A DNA stretch of 64,000 bases from Saccharomycopsis fibuligera x Saccharomycopsis cf. fibuligera (Eukaryota > Ascomycota > Saccharomycetes > Ascoideales > Saccharomycopsidaceae). The position numbers were made by a program, and so were the translations under genes. Positions 34,605 to 43,354 of the stretch are shown here, one piece after another (the stretch's first letter is position 1; each line of letters begins with the position of its first letter). The DNA lies in NCBI GenBank assembly GCA_001936135.1, contig CP012814.1:682001-746000 (forward strand). Reading direction: 5' to 3'. The notes under the pieces were generated by a model. It made no database searches and had not been told where the DNA came from. It saw only the letters and a list, made by a program, of their open reading frames with translations.

Positions 34605-36733
34605 CTTTTGACGCTTTATACTCTGTCGTTGATATTAGAACCGCCAGGGCTTGCGCGTTGGTTCCTGTAATTGAGGTGCTAACTTTGAATATGTATCCTG
34701 CATTGGTAAAATTGTTGAATGTTGCTAAGTGGGCTCGCTTAATACCAGTTGCAGGTTCGGCAGCAAACATGGTTGCACTTTTCGCAGCTTGACATGTCCT
34801 GATCATTGACCGTGTTACAGTGGCAGCACCTCCAGTAATATTCTTCCTCATTCATAATGTACCAGGTGTTACTGTTTGGAAGCGAAAATGTTTTGATAGT
34901 GACTTAACTTAGAAATATGGTAAGCAGCTTTGTGCTGTTTATGAAGTTTTGCTATATTGTAACCCCTAGCAGGTGGTGTTAATTTGATTGGATAGATAAT
35001 AGGTGTATGCTTTGGATGTGTTTTTCAGCAAGAGCATGAATTGAAGGCATAGCAGTTCCAATAAATACAACAGTATCCAGCGTGAGCAGCAATTGTAGCC
35101 GAAATATATTATATACCTAGGAATATCAATGGGAAACAAACAGACAAGAAAGCAAACTGCCAATTTGCACAACATGATGGGAGCGGAAGCTGTATTTGAT
35201 GCAAATTTTCTTTCTTTGCCCATCGTAGCTCAGCAAATTTGTTAGCTAGGCTTTCCAATCTGAGACCATAAACAACCTATTACGTCCTTAAAAACTGTAT
35301 TTGCATTACTTCTGTATATACCCCAGCGCACTGCTTTGAGCTGCCTAAATTACTACCCCGGAAGCCCATAAGTTATAAGTTACACGATAGAAGCTATTCG
35401 TCTTGGAGCACGAGTGCCACGGCGCAAATGCAACTACCCAAAATCTGTGACCCACCTTACTCTGCAGCCCGCTTGTTGTTGATGCAGCAGAAGCCGTCAT
35501 ATACGGTGGCATCTTTCTGTTGCTTCACACATCTTGCAAGCTATCGTATATCTTTGCTATCTTTGACGCAATAACTCGGAAAGAATAAGTTGAAAATGAC
35601 ACAAACAAAGTTACATAAGCGAGTTTTTCTTGAGCAAACTTAAACGAACAGTACCTCCGCTGCAGTGTCACATACAGAAAGGGAGATTTATAGGCCGTTT
35701 GGCATGAAAGAAAATAGGATGGGATTAACGGAAAAGAAATTCCTTATATTGGAAGTAGAACAAGAACAATTGTCGAGAAAAAAAATGGAAAAAGAGAGAG
35801 GGAACTTCAATAGCAGAAGCACATGCCCACCCTTCTATTGTTCTACCCACTGTGGCATTTTGAAAGGCCTTGTGGTTGCCAAAGATCAAATATAACTCAA
35901 ATCCTAGGCACGGTTATTTTAAGGGTATCGTAAAACACATGACTGGATGCCATATTCTGCAGAAGTGAATAAATGCATTGCGCTTATAGATCCATAGCTT
36001 TGTCACGCTCCTTGGAGTCCATGTTTCTTTACTATTGGATCTCGAAGTACACACAATTTATTTAGGCATGATCACCCAAGTTTACTGGCGCTCCTCATCC
36101 GAGTAGAGATTCTCTTGTGTAATATACCAATATCTAGAGAATAGCCAGAAACCTTTGCCTACAAAAAGAAAACAGTCACAAAATTCATCACAGAAGCAGT
36201 AGATGTAGGACCCGTTCTCAGCTGACTGATAGCCCTCTTTTTAGGTTGAGAGCCAACTGACAGTCTCATGTCTGCTATTTCATTTTGGGCAACTATTTCC
36301 ATATCGCTGTTTCTATGACATTTCGTCCCACGGCCATGTCACAGTGCGGTGTAGCGTTGCACAACGGCTTCTGCAAAGATTATATATATATGCTTCAACC
36401 TGGCCACAAAAATACACGTAGCGCTCTACAATAGCTGCAGAGCGACGCGGGACGCTGAAAAGAACAAGCTCGCGCATTTCCTCTTTGGTGGCTCTTGCCG
36501 TGGCACGCAGTGTTGAGAAGATTTCTTCAGAGTGGTGGAAAAAGAAATGTTTAGTGTCATAATATGGTACACCACCCTACAGCTGCCTACTGCAGAGACA
36601 ACAAGCCAACGCAAGGTTTGCATTACAATTCAATGTGTGGTCTTTTTGAAAAAAACTAGTGGGTTTTGCCGCGAATTGGGAAGTCCAATTATTTTGCACA
36701 GTTTATTTGGGCAGGGAAGAAAAGAAAGCTTGT

Positions 36734-36745
36734 ACGCGTATAAAA
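36734..36745 (+). promoter_or_regulatory. ACGCGT (MCB) fused to a TATA box upstream of a GPI-protein gene
   Basis: ACGCGT at 36734-36739 runs directly into TATAAAA at 36739-36745, about 135 bp before the ATG at 36878, a normal TATA-to-ATG distance for yeast. ACGCGT is the MBF binding core, so G1/S-timed expression is possible. Alternatively a chance overlap. Confidence 0.5.
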
Positions 36746-36844
36746 ACAATGCGATTTCGCTCTTCTGTTTTCGGGGTTTTATCTTGGCTTACTGCCCTGT
36801 AGAGATTCACTCCTCTTGCAAAACCACACAACTTCCACTTCCAT

Positions 36845-36877
36845 AAAAACAAAAACAAAAACAAAAACAAAAAAAAA
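36845..36877 (+). repeat. CAAAAA repeat abutting the start codon
   Basis: Repeated caaaaa units and a closing A9 run immediately before the ATG, forming an A-rich leader. Confidence 0.85.
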
Positions 36878-37513
36878 ATGTTAAAATCACTACTCACTTT
36901 ATCGTTTTTGACCCAGTCAGCTCACGCTTGGTATGTGCTGATCCACACTTTGGGTATAGATGCGCTGGCTTCAGAATCAACCACATTAACTACTATCGTT
37001 TCTGGTACCACTTACACGGTAGAGTTGGGATCTCCAACCACCACAGACTACTACACATCCTATGTTACCGGTGACCAAAAGAAGACATACACTGGCTCCT
37101 TCGATACGACCAGCACTGATGTTCAATATACTTTTCTCAATTCTGACGAAGCAAAAACTGCCAGCGATTATGGAGTTGCCCACTTAAGTGGCTCTGTTGT
37201 TGTTGGTAATGATGGTGCCAAAGTTACTGTTCTGAGTTCTGTTCCAGTTGTGGGTGTAGCCGCTTCCTCAAACTCATCTCATGTCACCACTTCCCAATCC
37301 GGCTCTTCCAACAGTTCGACTTTATCAACCTCTGTTGCCTCCTCCGACTCTGCTCAATCCAAATCACCAAGCTCATCGACATCTGGCTCCCACTCTTCCA
37401 GCTCCCACTCCTCCAGCTCATCTTCTGAAGACAAATCAAGTTCAGCTGCTGCAAACCATATAAAAGCAGGAATTGCCTTTGGAGGATTGGTTTCTTTGTT
37501 AAGTTTGCTTTGA
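36878..37513 (+). CDS. GPI-anchored Ser/Thr-rich cell-surface protein
   Basis: A 211-aa protein with an N-terminal signal peptide (MLKSLLTLSFLTQSAHA), then an ectodomain of about 110 residues (WYVLIHTLGIDALASESTTL, SGTTYTVELGSPTTTDYY, YGVAHLSGSVVVGNDG) with no Cys. After that come a Ser-rich stalk (about 125-190) with NSS-type glycosylation sites and a short hydrophobic C-terminus (IKAGIAFGGLVSLLSLL), as expected for GPI attachment. I do not recognise the family firmly; small Pga-type wall proteins of Candida have this plan. Inferred role: mannoprotein of wall or plasma membrane. The ATG is preceded by an A-rich CAAAAA repeat and a TATA box about 135 bp upstream. It is convergent with a small secreted-protein gene 650 bp away. 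Confidence 0.8.
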   Translation: MLKSLLTLSFLTQSAHAWYVLIHTLGIDALASESTTLTTIVSGTTYTVELGSPTTTDYYTSYVTGDQKKTYTGSFDTTSTDVQYTFLNSDEAKTASDYGVAHLSGSVVVGNDGAKVTVLSSVPVVGVAASSNSSHVTTSQSGSSNSSTLSTSVASSDSAQSKSPSSSTSGSHSSSSHSSSSSSEDKSSSAAANHIKAGIAFGGLVSLLSLL

Positions 37514-38166
37514 TTTATTTCATGAATTTCCATGCCATAAGCTGCAAGATTGTCGCTGTTTGTCATAACTCGGTTTTTATTTAATTTTCTTTGGTGTTTG
37601 GTGGTGAAACTAATGCTGGTACCACCAGCCTGTAAATTTCACTTTACCAATAAAATTTTTTTTTCTTTGCCGCGCTCATATTTCAAAGTCGCGCACCTTT
37701 TAGGTTACATTTTTTTTTTTTTTCTTTTATTTTTGAATAACCAACTTTGTACACAATGGCCCTTTTTAATATAATTTTAGAGATCAAAATTTGGTAACGT
37801 GCGAACATTGTGTAAGTTGAGAATAGAGTCAAAAGCAAGTTTGTTCTATACAATAAGAATTTGTAGATATGGTATTTTTTTTGTCAATAGGAGAGAAACA
37901 CATTCTATTCGGTAGTGCTGAACGTTAGCCAATTAAATCATGGATATCAAATAAAGCTCCATGTCCAACGCTAGGGCACTTCTAATATAAGTTCTAAAGA
38001 AATGTCTATTAATTTCATTATAAAAGTAAAAACCCAAAATATTCTCAAATAAAAATAAAGAAATAAATAAAAGACAAGGAAAAGTCTAGTTAGAGAACTG
38101 AAAGAATGTAAAGAAGATCAAAAGCAACCAAAATATTTAACCAACAAGCTCGAAAAGGCATCCGAT
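37514..38166. other. Intergenic region between convergent GPI and secreted-protein genes
   Basis: About 650 bp, AT-rich, with T runs near 37660 and 37710. No gene seen; the ORF at 37550-37774 is low complexity. Confidence 0.5.
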
Positions 38167-38517
38167 CTAAACAGCAGCCACGTAACGAGTGAAAACAGCT
38201 TGAGCCCACTGTAACCCAGCATATTGCCCAAGATCGGGTTTATTGACGATAGCATTATTGGTATTCGTCACTGCGTAATTATAACTTTGCATGAGATTAT
38301 ATGCCTCAGCGCCTGGAGTAGCGCCTGGAGCAGCAGTGATGAGCTCAGTAGTAATCACTACTCGCGACCACGATGTCGTAACATCAGCCACTACTTCCTT
38401 TTGATAGCCAGGGTTTTGTAAAAGGGCACGTTCGAGAAGTGTGGCGGTTGGCAATGGTTTAGAGAGCACCAAAGCAGCAGAAGATGCAATAGCAATTATC
38501 ACGCTTGAAAATTTCAT
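38167..38517 (-). CDS. Small secreted protein of unknown function
   Basis: 116 aa from the ATG at 38517. The open frame extends upstream to 38637 but that part lacks secretory character, while residues 1-20 here (MKFSSVIIAIASSAALVLS) form a clear signal peptide. The mature part is about 96 residues: KPLPTATLLERALLQNPGYQ, then VVADVTTSWSRVVITTELIT and a C-terminal QYAGLQWAQAVFTRYVAAV. No Cys, no GPI signal and no internal membrane segment. I do not recognise the family. It lies between a GPI-protein gene and a phosphatase gene, in a run of cell-surface and secreted products. It could be a soluble secreted or wall-associated peptide. The start choice is the main uncertainty. Confidence 0.65.
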   Translation of the reverse strand: MKFSSVIIAIASSAALVLSKPLPTATLLERALLQNPGYQKEVVADVTTSWSRVVITTELITAAPGATPGAEAYNLMQSYNYAVTNTNNAIVNKPDLGQYAGLQWAQAVFTRYVAAV

Positions 38518-39400
38518 GTTGGCTTTTATGTGAAAATGAGGGGCTTGTGGAATGGGGGTATAATATGTTTGACTTGAGGAAATAGCCGAGGAAACACAGG
38601 ATCTGGAAATGTAAAGTCTTTTGTAACTTAGAGACAAACAAAATAATATTTTGATATTGAGTACCTCAGCCTCTAAATAAAGCCAGATGCCGAGTACTTA
38701 TACCAACCAAATCGAATCCGCAAACCTTTCAATGCAGTAAACAACAATCACAATCACTGGCTTTCATATCATATCCGTGTATCAACAAATTATAGCAAAA
38801 GGAAGGAAAGTTTCAAGAAATTACGCTCCTATGCTATGGAAGTCCTGGCAATTCTAAGCATCTTATCGAGGAAATGCTCTTTGAGGAGACAGTGAGCTGC
38901 TCTCCTGGCTTATGGAAACACTGATAATGATGAATCTGTAAGCTTTCCGATCTGTTAACAGAGTTCAACAGCCGCGCCCTGCTGTAAGTAAACGCACAGT
39001 AACGCACGAACCACATGCATAAAGACAACTTGAATTTACGGTGAAACAAAGCCGGCGGCTAGTTGTCAAGCTTCGGAAGCACTACTCATTGGGTATATCA
39101 CGAATATAAGGATTCCCACATTAACGTAGCTAGCATGTATCACAATAAAGATGAAATGGCATGTTTCAGATTTTTTCTTTCTTATTTTCTTTGCTACTGC
39201 TTACTTGGTAGGTGCAAGGTCAACATGGATATTGCTGAAGATAATACAATGCCAATGACAAGGAAGCTAAAAGGGGGAAAAATTAAGCATTTACTTTTAA
39301 TTCTAAAAGTTATAGTTGAATAAAAAAAAAAAAAAAAAAAAAAAGATTTTTATAAAATGGCATCTCACTATGTGGTTTGACAGCTAAAATACTAGCAACT
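38518..39400. other. Upstream region of the small secreted protein; 3' side of the PhoD-like gene
   Basis: About 880 bp. Contains A23 at 39322-39344 close to the stop of the PhoD-like gene. The ORFs at 38834-39049 and 39063-39323 have no family resemblance. Confidence 0.45.
39322..39344. repeat. Poly(A) tract, 23 bases
   Basis: Uninterrupted A run about 55 bp beyond the stop codon of the minus-strand PhoD-like gene; T-rich on its transcript strand. Confidence 0.85.
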
Positions 39401-41629
39401 TCAGGAAGTAACATACTTGACTTTTGTTTGTGGAAGATTTTTGGTTCTGATTGTCAACGAAGGAATCAAAATCTCATAATCTTGAGTCTCAGCATTAGGA
39501 TCGGTTAAATCTTTTTCCACGTGAATTGTTGCTGCCAACCCATCGCTATCCACTGGATATGGTAAATCGTAATGCAAACTACCTTGATTTTCAGTTACTA
39601 ACGGATTTTTGGTGAACTTGTCAACTGGTCCTGGAAATTTTGTCTTATTGATATGTGGCTTGTATAACGGATCATTCTCAATTGGAATTAAATCTGCCCA
39701 GTTCCGTTTATTCAAAAACTCATTCTCGTGATGTTCTTCTCTTTTAGTAACCCCATCAGCATCTGTTTTGAAAATTGGCACCATATCTTCTTCTGCCTCT
39801 TTACCAAAAACGTGCTTTTTCTGGCAATTGAAAAGTAGTTGCCCCACTTTCGTTGGTGGTGGATGGTTCACAATTGCCGAAGACACCAAATTTAGCATCA
39901 ACCGGGGATCCTTTAATGGGTCCACTTCCGACACGTGCTCACGATGATGATGATGAAGATGGTAATGGTGATGACGGTGGTGGTGATTATCATTAGTAAC
40001 ACCATTGTCATTGATACTTCTCATTCTGCCAACAGCTGCCAAGTGAACATCACCTCCAAGAATGGTTATTCTTACACCATGCTCTGCTGCTAATAATTGA
40101 AGTCTAGCCACAAACCTATTTCTTTCCGCTTTATGATTATCTGAGCACCAATGATCATTCAAATCATCAATGATGTCCACTGAGCCATCAAACTCCTGGA
40201 GTACTCCTGATCCTATACTAAGCTTTCTCAACAGAGAGGTAAGAGACTTAGTAATAGAATTATTCAAAATCGATTCAAGCAAAACTAATCGAGGATAAAA
40301 AATTGGCACCCCTAACAATACCAAAAGATGTTTAATTTCGCCATTTGATTGATTAATTTCCTTTTGCAATCTTGTAAACACAATGTCATAAGTTTCCTGG
40401 TAAACAACTTGATTCAAGCTTCTTTCAGTACGACAGTCGAGAGCAATAAGGCCCATCTTCCTTCCAAGTCTAGTATAAACTGATCTAGACACGTGCTTAA
40501 TGTATTTGCCCTGTGTGCGGCCTAGAACCCAACTTGGCTCAATAGTTGGGTCTTCATTTAATGAGGTATGGTGCTGGAAGAGTAAATAGTATTTAAATGC
40601 CATTTCTCCAATACCCAAGAACATTGACGACGCATTAATGATATCCTCATATGAGCCAAACCCATCAATGATATCATGGTCGTCGAAAATATTGACGGAC
40701 GGAATAGTAGCAATAGCTTTAGGGAATGTTTTAACCCAAGTATTACTCTTGGTGCCATCCATAAATCCTCGACCGTACCAGTTCAAGTAGTGTTTCAAGT
40801 AAAATTCATTGAATGAGGCCATGTAATCACTAGAATCAGCAATCTTATCTCTTTTGGACCAGTCGCTAGTTTCCAACCATTTTGGTAATGGTTCTGAATC
40901 TCTTTTGATCACATCAGAATAGATTTGGTCTCCCCCACCAACCATAACATGATAATGGGTAGCAGCTGTCTTTGCGGTTGCTGATGGTGATTCGTGGGCA
41001 TTACCAGCATGTTTTCTTAGCACATCGTACCATAGTTGACTCTTGTAGTTGGTAGCATCAGAGTTGTAAGAGAACCCGTTACATGAATAGAACATCACAT
41101 TCATTGACTGGTGCAATGCTGGCAAGTAAAACTCATATTCAGGGGAATAGTACGCATCGACATAATACTTGCATTTTTGCTCCACCAGGGCCAACTGCAA
41201 AGAGATGTCATAACGCCAAAAATAGTAATCACCTTCTTGATGAAGAAGCTTGCCGGGAAATACACCTTCTTGCACAGTAACTTCATCTTGCTGCTGCTGC
41301 TGCTGAGCCTCATTCTCCTGGGTGTGATTTTGTTGAGGAGCAGCAGGACCAAGTTGGTAAGAGACTCTTGGTAATCCAGTATAATAACGGTCACCAAACT
41401 CTCCAGAGGTCACAAGCAACATCGTGGCCCTATAACTTGAGGCTGAATTTTCTTCCAAGGTGCCAACGAGACGTAGCACTGGGCCACAGCGTAAGTCGAT
41501 TTTTTGCTCTCCAATCTCGTTTATTTGAAACTCGGTTGGTAATTCTGTCTGATGGGCCACATCATGATAGTATGATGCGACTTCGTGGCTGTTGAACCAC
41601 TCTTTAGCAGGAACAACCACACTGACCAT
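39401..41629 (-). CDS. PhoD-like metallophosphatase
   Basis: A 742-aa protein with the PhoD-type metallophosphatase motifs in order: GGGDQIYSDVI at about residue 228-238, IFDDHDIIDGFGSY near 313-326, GLIALDCRTERS near 393-404, and LGGDVHLAAVGRM near 521-533. The Asp and His residues in GDQ, DDHD and GDVH are the expected metal ligands. Family knowledge: fungal PhoD-like proteins of this size are mostly uncharacterised phosphatases or phosphodiesterases. A poly-Gln stretch (around 106-115) and a His-rich insertion (about 544-560) directly after the GDVH motif are unusual. The C-terminus ends in a beta-rich segment (IHVEKDLTDPNAETQDYEIL). No signal peptide or membrane helix is seen, so probably cytosolic. 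The substrate cannot be told from sequence. Confidence 0.85.
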   Translation of the reverse strand: MVSVVVPAKEWFNSHEVASYYHDVAHQTELPTEFQINEIGEQKIDLRCGPVLRLVGTLEENSASSYRATMLLVTSGEFGDRYYTGLPRVSYQLGPAAPQQNHTQENEAQQQQQQDEVTVQEGVFPGKLLHQEGDYYFWRYDISLQLALVEQKCKYYVDAYYSPEYEFYLPALHQSMNVMFYSCNGFSYNSDATNYKSQLWYDVLRKHAGNAHESPSATAKTAATHYHVMVGGGDQIYSDVIKRDSEPLPKWLETSDWSKRDKIADSSDYMASFNEFYLKHYLNWYGRGFMDGTKSNTWVKTFPKAIATIPSVNIFDDHDIIDGFGSYEDIINASSMFLGIGEMAFKYYLLFQHHTSLNEDPTIEPSWVLGRTQGKYIKHVSRSVYTRLGRKMGLIALDCRTERSLNQVVYQETYDIVFTRLQKEINQSNGEIKHLLVLLGVPIFYPRLVLLESILNNSITKSLTSLLRKLSIGSGVLQEFDGSVDIIDDLNDHWCSDNHKAERNRFVARLQLLAAEHGVRITILGGDVHLAAVGRMRSINDNGVTNDNHHHRHHHYHLHHHHREHVSEVDPLKDPRLMLNLVSSAIVNHPPPTKVGQLLFNCQKKHVFGKEAEEDMVPIFKTDADGVTKREEHHENEFLNKRNWADLIPIENDPLYKPHINKTKFPGPVDKFTKNPLVTENQGSLHYDLPYPVDSDGLAATIHVEKDLTDPNAETQDYEILIPSLTIRTKNLPQTKVKYVTS

Positions 41630-42047
41630 AGCTGATATATGTTTAGAATGAAGCGGAAGAAGAAGCAGATGGTGAATGGGGAAAAGAACAAGTGTTAACC
41701 AACAGAAAGTTGGCCGAATTTTTGTAGAATCTGCCTTTAAGGCTCCACCTGAAATCGCAGCCTCAGCCTTGCGTCTCTATAATGTCGAAGGTTCGGTGCC
41801 CAGCAGAAGCAGTCCGCTGCAGTCAAACCTTAAATCTTGACCGATACAACGGCTCCACAGACGACGCAGTTCTCGTGATTGAGGCCACAGCCAATGGCAC
41901 GGCTGGGATTCCAAAGCGCCTGTGCAGCGGCGACCGCAAATAACAAAATACAGAAACATTAATAAACAAAACAAAACAAGAGATGCTTGGTTGAATAATC
42001 TATATAAGTTGCGCTATACACCGGACAATGTTGGATGAGGTAATACT
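41630..42047. promoter_or_regulatory. Upstream region of the PhoD-like gene
   Basis: About 420 bp holding the PhoD-like promoter and the 3' end of the Asp-rich gene. No clear TATA box or known site; the ORF at 41777-41974 is unsupported. Confidence 0.4.
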
Positions 42048-42866
42048 CTAATAATCGACAAAGTCGTCGCCCTTGTCGCGGCACTCCTCCTCGTACTTCT
42101 CCATCAACTTCTGCCAATCCGGACTACGGTCGTAGTAGTGGCCGCACCCGTCTGCTCGGCACTTGTCCATCTTGTAACGAAAATGAGCAGAGCACACACA
42201 CGACTCGCCAATGAGCTCTCCTTGTCGCTTGCACCCTTCGTAAAGCAAATATGTCTCACGGCATTCTTTTTCGCACCAAAAGTCTGGCCAGTCAACAACC
42301 TGGCGGCTTCCTGTCTCAGTTTCAGGGTCCTCATTCTCTACGGATCTTTTAGCGTCTTCAGATCCTTGATCAACACCATCTGCTGCCGCTTCCATTTCTT
42401 CGGATTGCACCGTTGGGAACTCACCATCGTCCACATATTGAGGTTCCGCATTCTCAGTGGACACTTTCTGTTCTTCAAAGTAATCGTCATTGTCATCATC
42501 ATCGTCATCATCATCATCACCATCATCACCATCATCACAATCTCCTTCATCATCATTATCTTCATCTTCATCATCATCATCATCATCATCATCAACTCCA
42601 CTATCATCTCCATCACAATCTCCATCATCTGAATTTGTCTTGATTCCCCTCGCGGCATTCAAACCGGTCACCTTTTCGATATTGCCATTATAACTATTGT
42701 CCGTGTTTTCCAACGATTCAGATACAGCATTACTAGAATCAAAATTATTCTCTACTTCGTTTGAAATTTTTGTAGCAACTTGTTCATTTTTATTTTCAAC
42801 GGGTACGGTCATCACTGAGCGCGTGAGACCCAAAAGCACCACCAATGCAAGATTCAAGTTCCGCAT
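42048..42866 (-). CDS. Secreted Asp-rich protein with an eight-cysteine (CFEM-like) tail
   Basis: A 272-aa protein. A signal peptide (MRNLNLALVVLLGLTRS) leads into a Glu/Asn/Ser region. Then comes a very acidic tract (about residues 80-130), mainly Asp, encoded by gat/gac repeats. The C-terminal domain has eight Cys at 198, 202, 212, 223, 225, 236, 241 and 262 with WCEKEC, CVC and CRADGC. The C-x3-C...C-x-C...C-x4-C...C order resembles the CFEM fold used by Candida to bind haem, but spacing is not canonical and the hallmark Asp before CxC is not evident. There is no GPI signal; the protein ends DKGDDFVDY. Family uncertain; it could be a novel acidic Cys-rich secreted protein. A TATA-like tract lies at 42927-42936 on the minus strand. 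Confidence 0.7.
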   Translation of the reverse strand: MRNLNLALVVLLGLTRSVMTVPVENKNEQVATKISNEVENNFDSSNAVSESLENTDNSYNGNIEKVTGLNAARGIKTNSDDGDCDGDDSGVDDDDDDDDEDEDNDDEGDCDDGDDGDDDDDDDDDNDDYFEEQKVSTENAEPQYVDDGEFPTVQSEEMEAAADGVDQGSEDAKRSVENEDPETETGSRQVVDWPDFWCEKECRETYLLYEGCKRQGELIGESCVCSAHFRYKMDKCRADGCGHYYDRSPDWQKLMEKYEEECRDKGDDFVDY

Positions 42867-43354
42867 TGTGTTTTGTTTTGTTTTGTTTTGTTTTTGGTTT
42901 TCGTAGTTGAATCCAAAAAGAACTTGTATTATATACTACCTTGGACACTTGTTGACTATGTTTTTCTTGACTCCTTAGCAGTCCTGAACTAACAGTAAAG
43001 CCGCCGCAAAGAGGAGGAAAGACTCCGCAGTAAAATTCCTTTTGTGCCATGTTGGCCGCTGATGCATGAACGCATGCATATCGTTTTTATTTTTACTTTT
43101 CTTTTTTGCTTTTTTATCTATCGAGTATCACAAAATTACTACCAATCATCGGTAGACCCATAACAAGATTACAGTAGTGATAACTAATTAATATTAGTCC
43201 AGTGACAGTGGCCAAAAAAACAGAGAGATAATGTTTCATTAACATCATGAGAAACCACCATGCTCTTGAATATACATGTATATAAAATTTCAATTAGTCA
43301 GTAGAACAACAAAGTACAAATAACCGCAGAAGCTTTCCAATATTGGCATCATCC
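42867..43354. promoter_or_regulatory. Upstream region of the Asp-rich secreted-protein gene
   Basis: Contains a minus-strand TATA-like element at 42927-42936, about 65 bp before the ATG, and a CAAAA repeat (minus strand, 42871-42890) immediately before the ATG. The remainder is the 3' side of ARG2. No other gene seen. Confidence 0.5.
42871..42890 (-). repeat. CAAAA repeat abutting a start codon
   Basis: Four CAAAA units on the minus strand right before the ATG of the Asp-rich gene, like the CAAAAA repeat before the GPI gene at 36878. Confidence 0.85.

Larger units (their letters stand above)
30326..36877. other. Largest gene-free region (6.6 kb)
   Basis: Downstream of the cyclin gene and upstream of a GPI-protein gene on the same strand. 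No ORF with family resemblance was found. Notable pieces: three copies of GCGCAGTGC (31528, 31542, 33213), A23 at 33475-33497, T35 at 34570-34604, and a minus-strand ATG-started ORF of 99 codons at 34552-34851 ending in poly-Lys across the T tract. TATA-like runs lie at 36381-36392 and 36739-36745. No tRNA, transposon terminal repeats or long inverted repeats were seen by eye. Confidence 0.55.

Noticed and set aside
23460-36877. tRNA genes or LTR elements in the gene-free regions
   Set aside because: No box B-type GTTCGANTCC in either strand, and no terminal repeats or reverse-transcriptase-like ORFs were seen.
42138-42693. Several overlapping plus-strand ORFs of up to 164 codons opposite the Asp-rich gene
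   Set aside because: They are translations of the complement of gat/gac repeats (Ile-, His- or Ser-rich) and mirror the real minus-strand gene.
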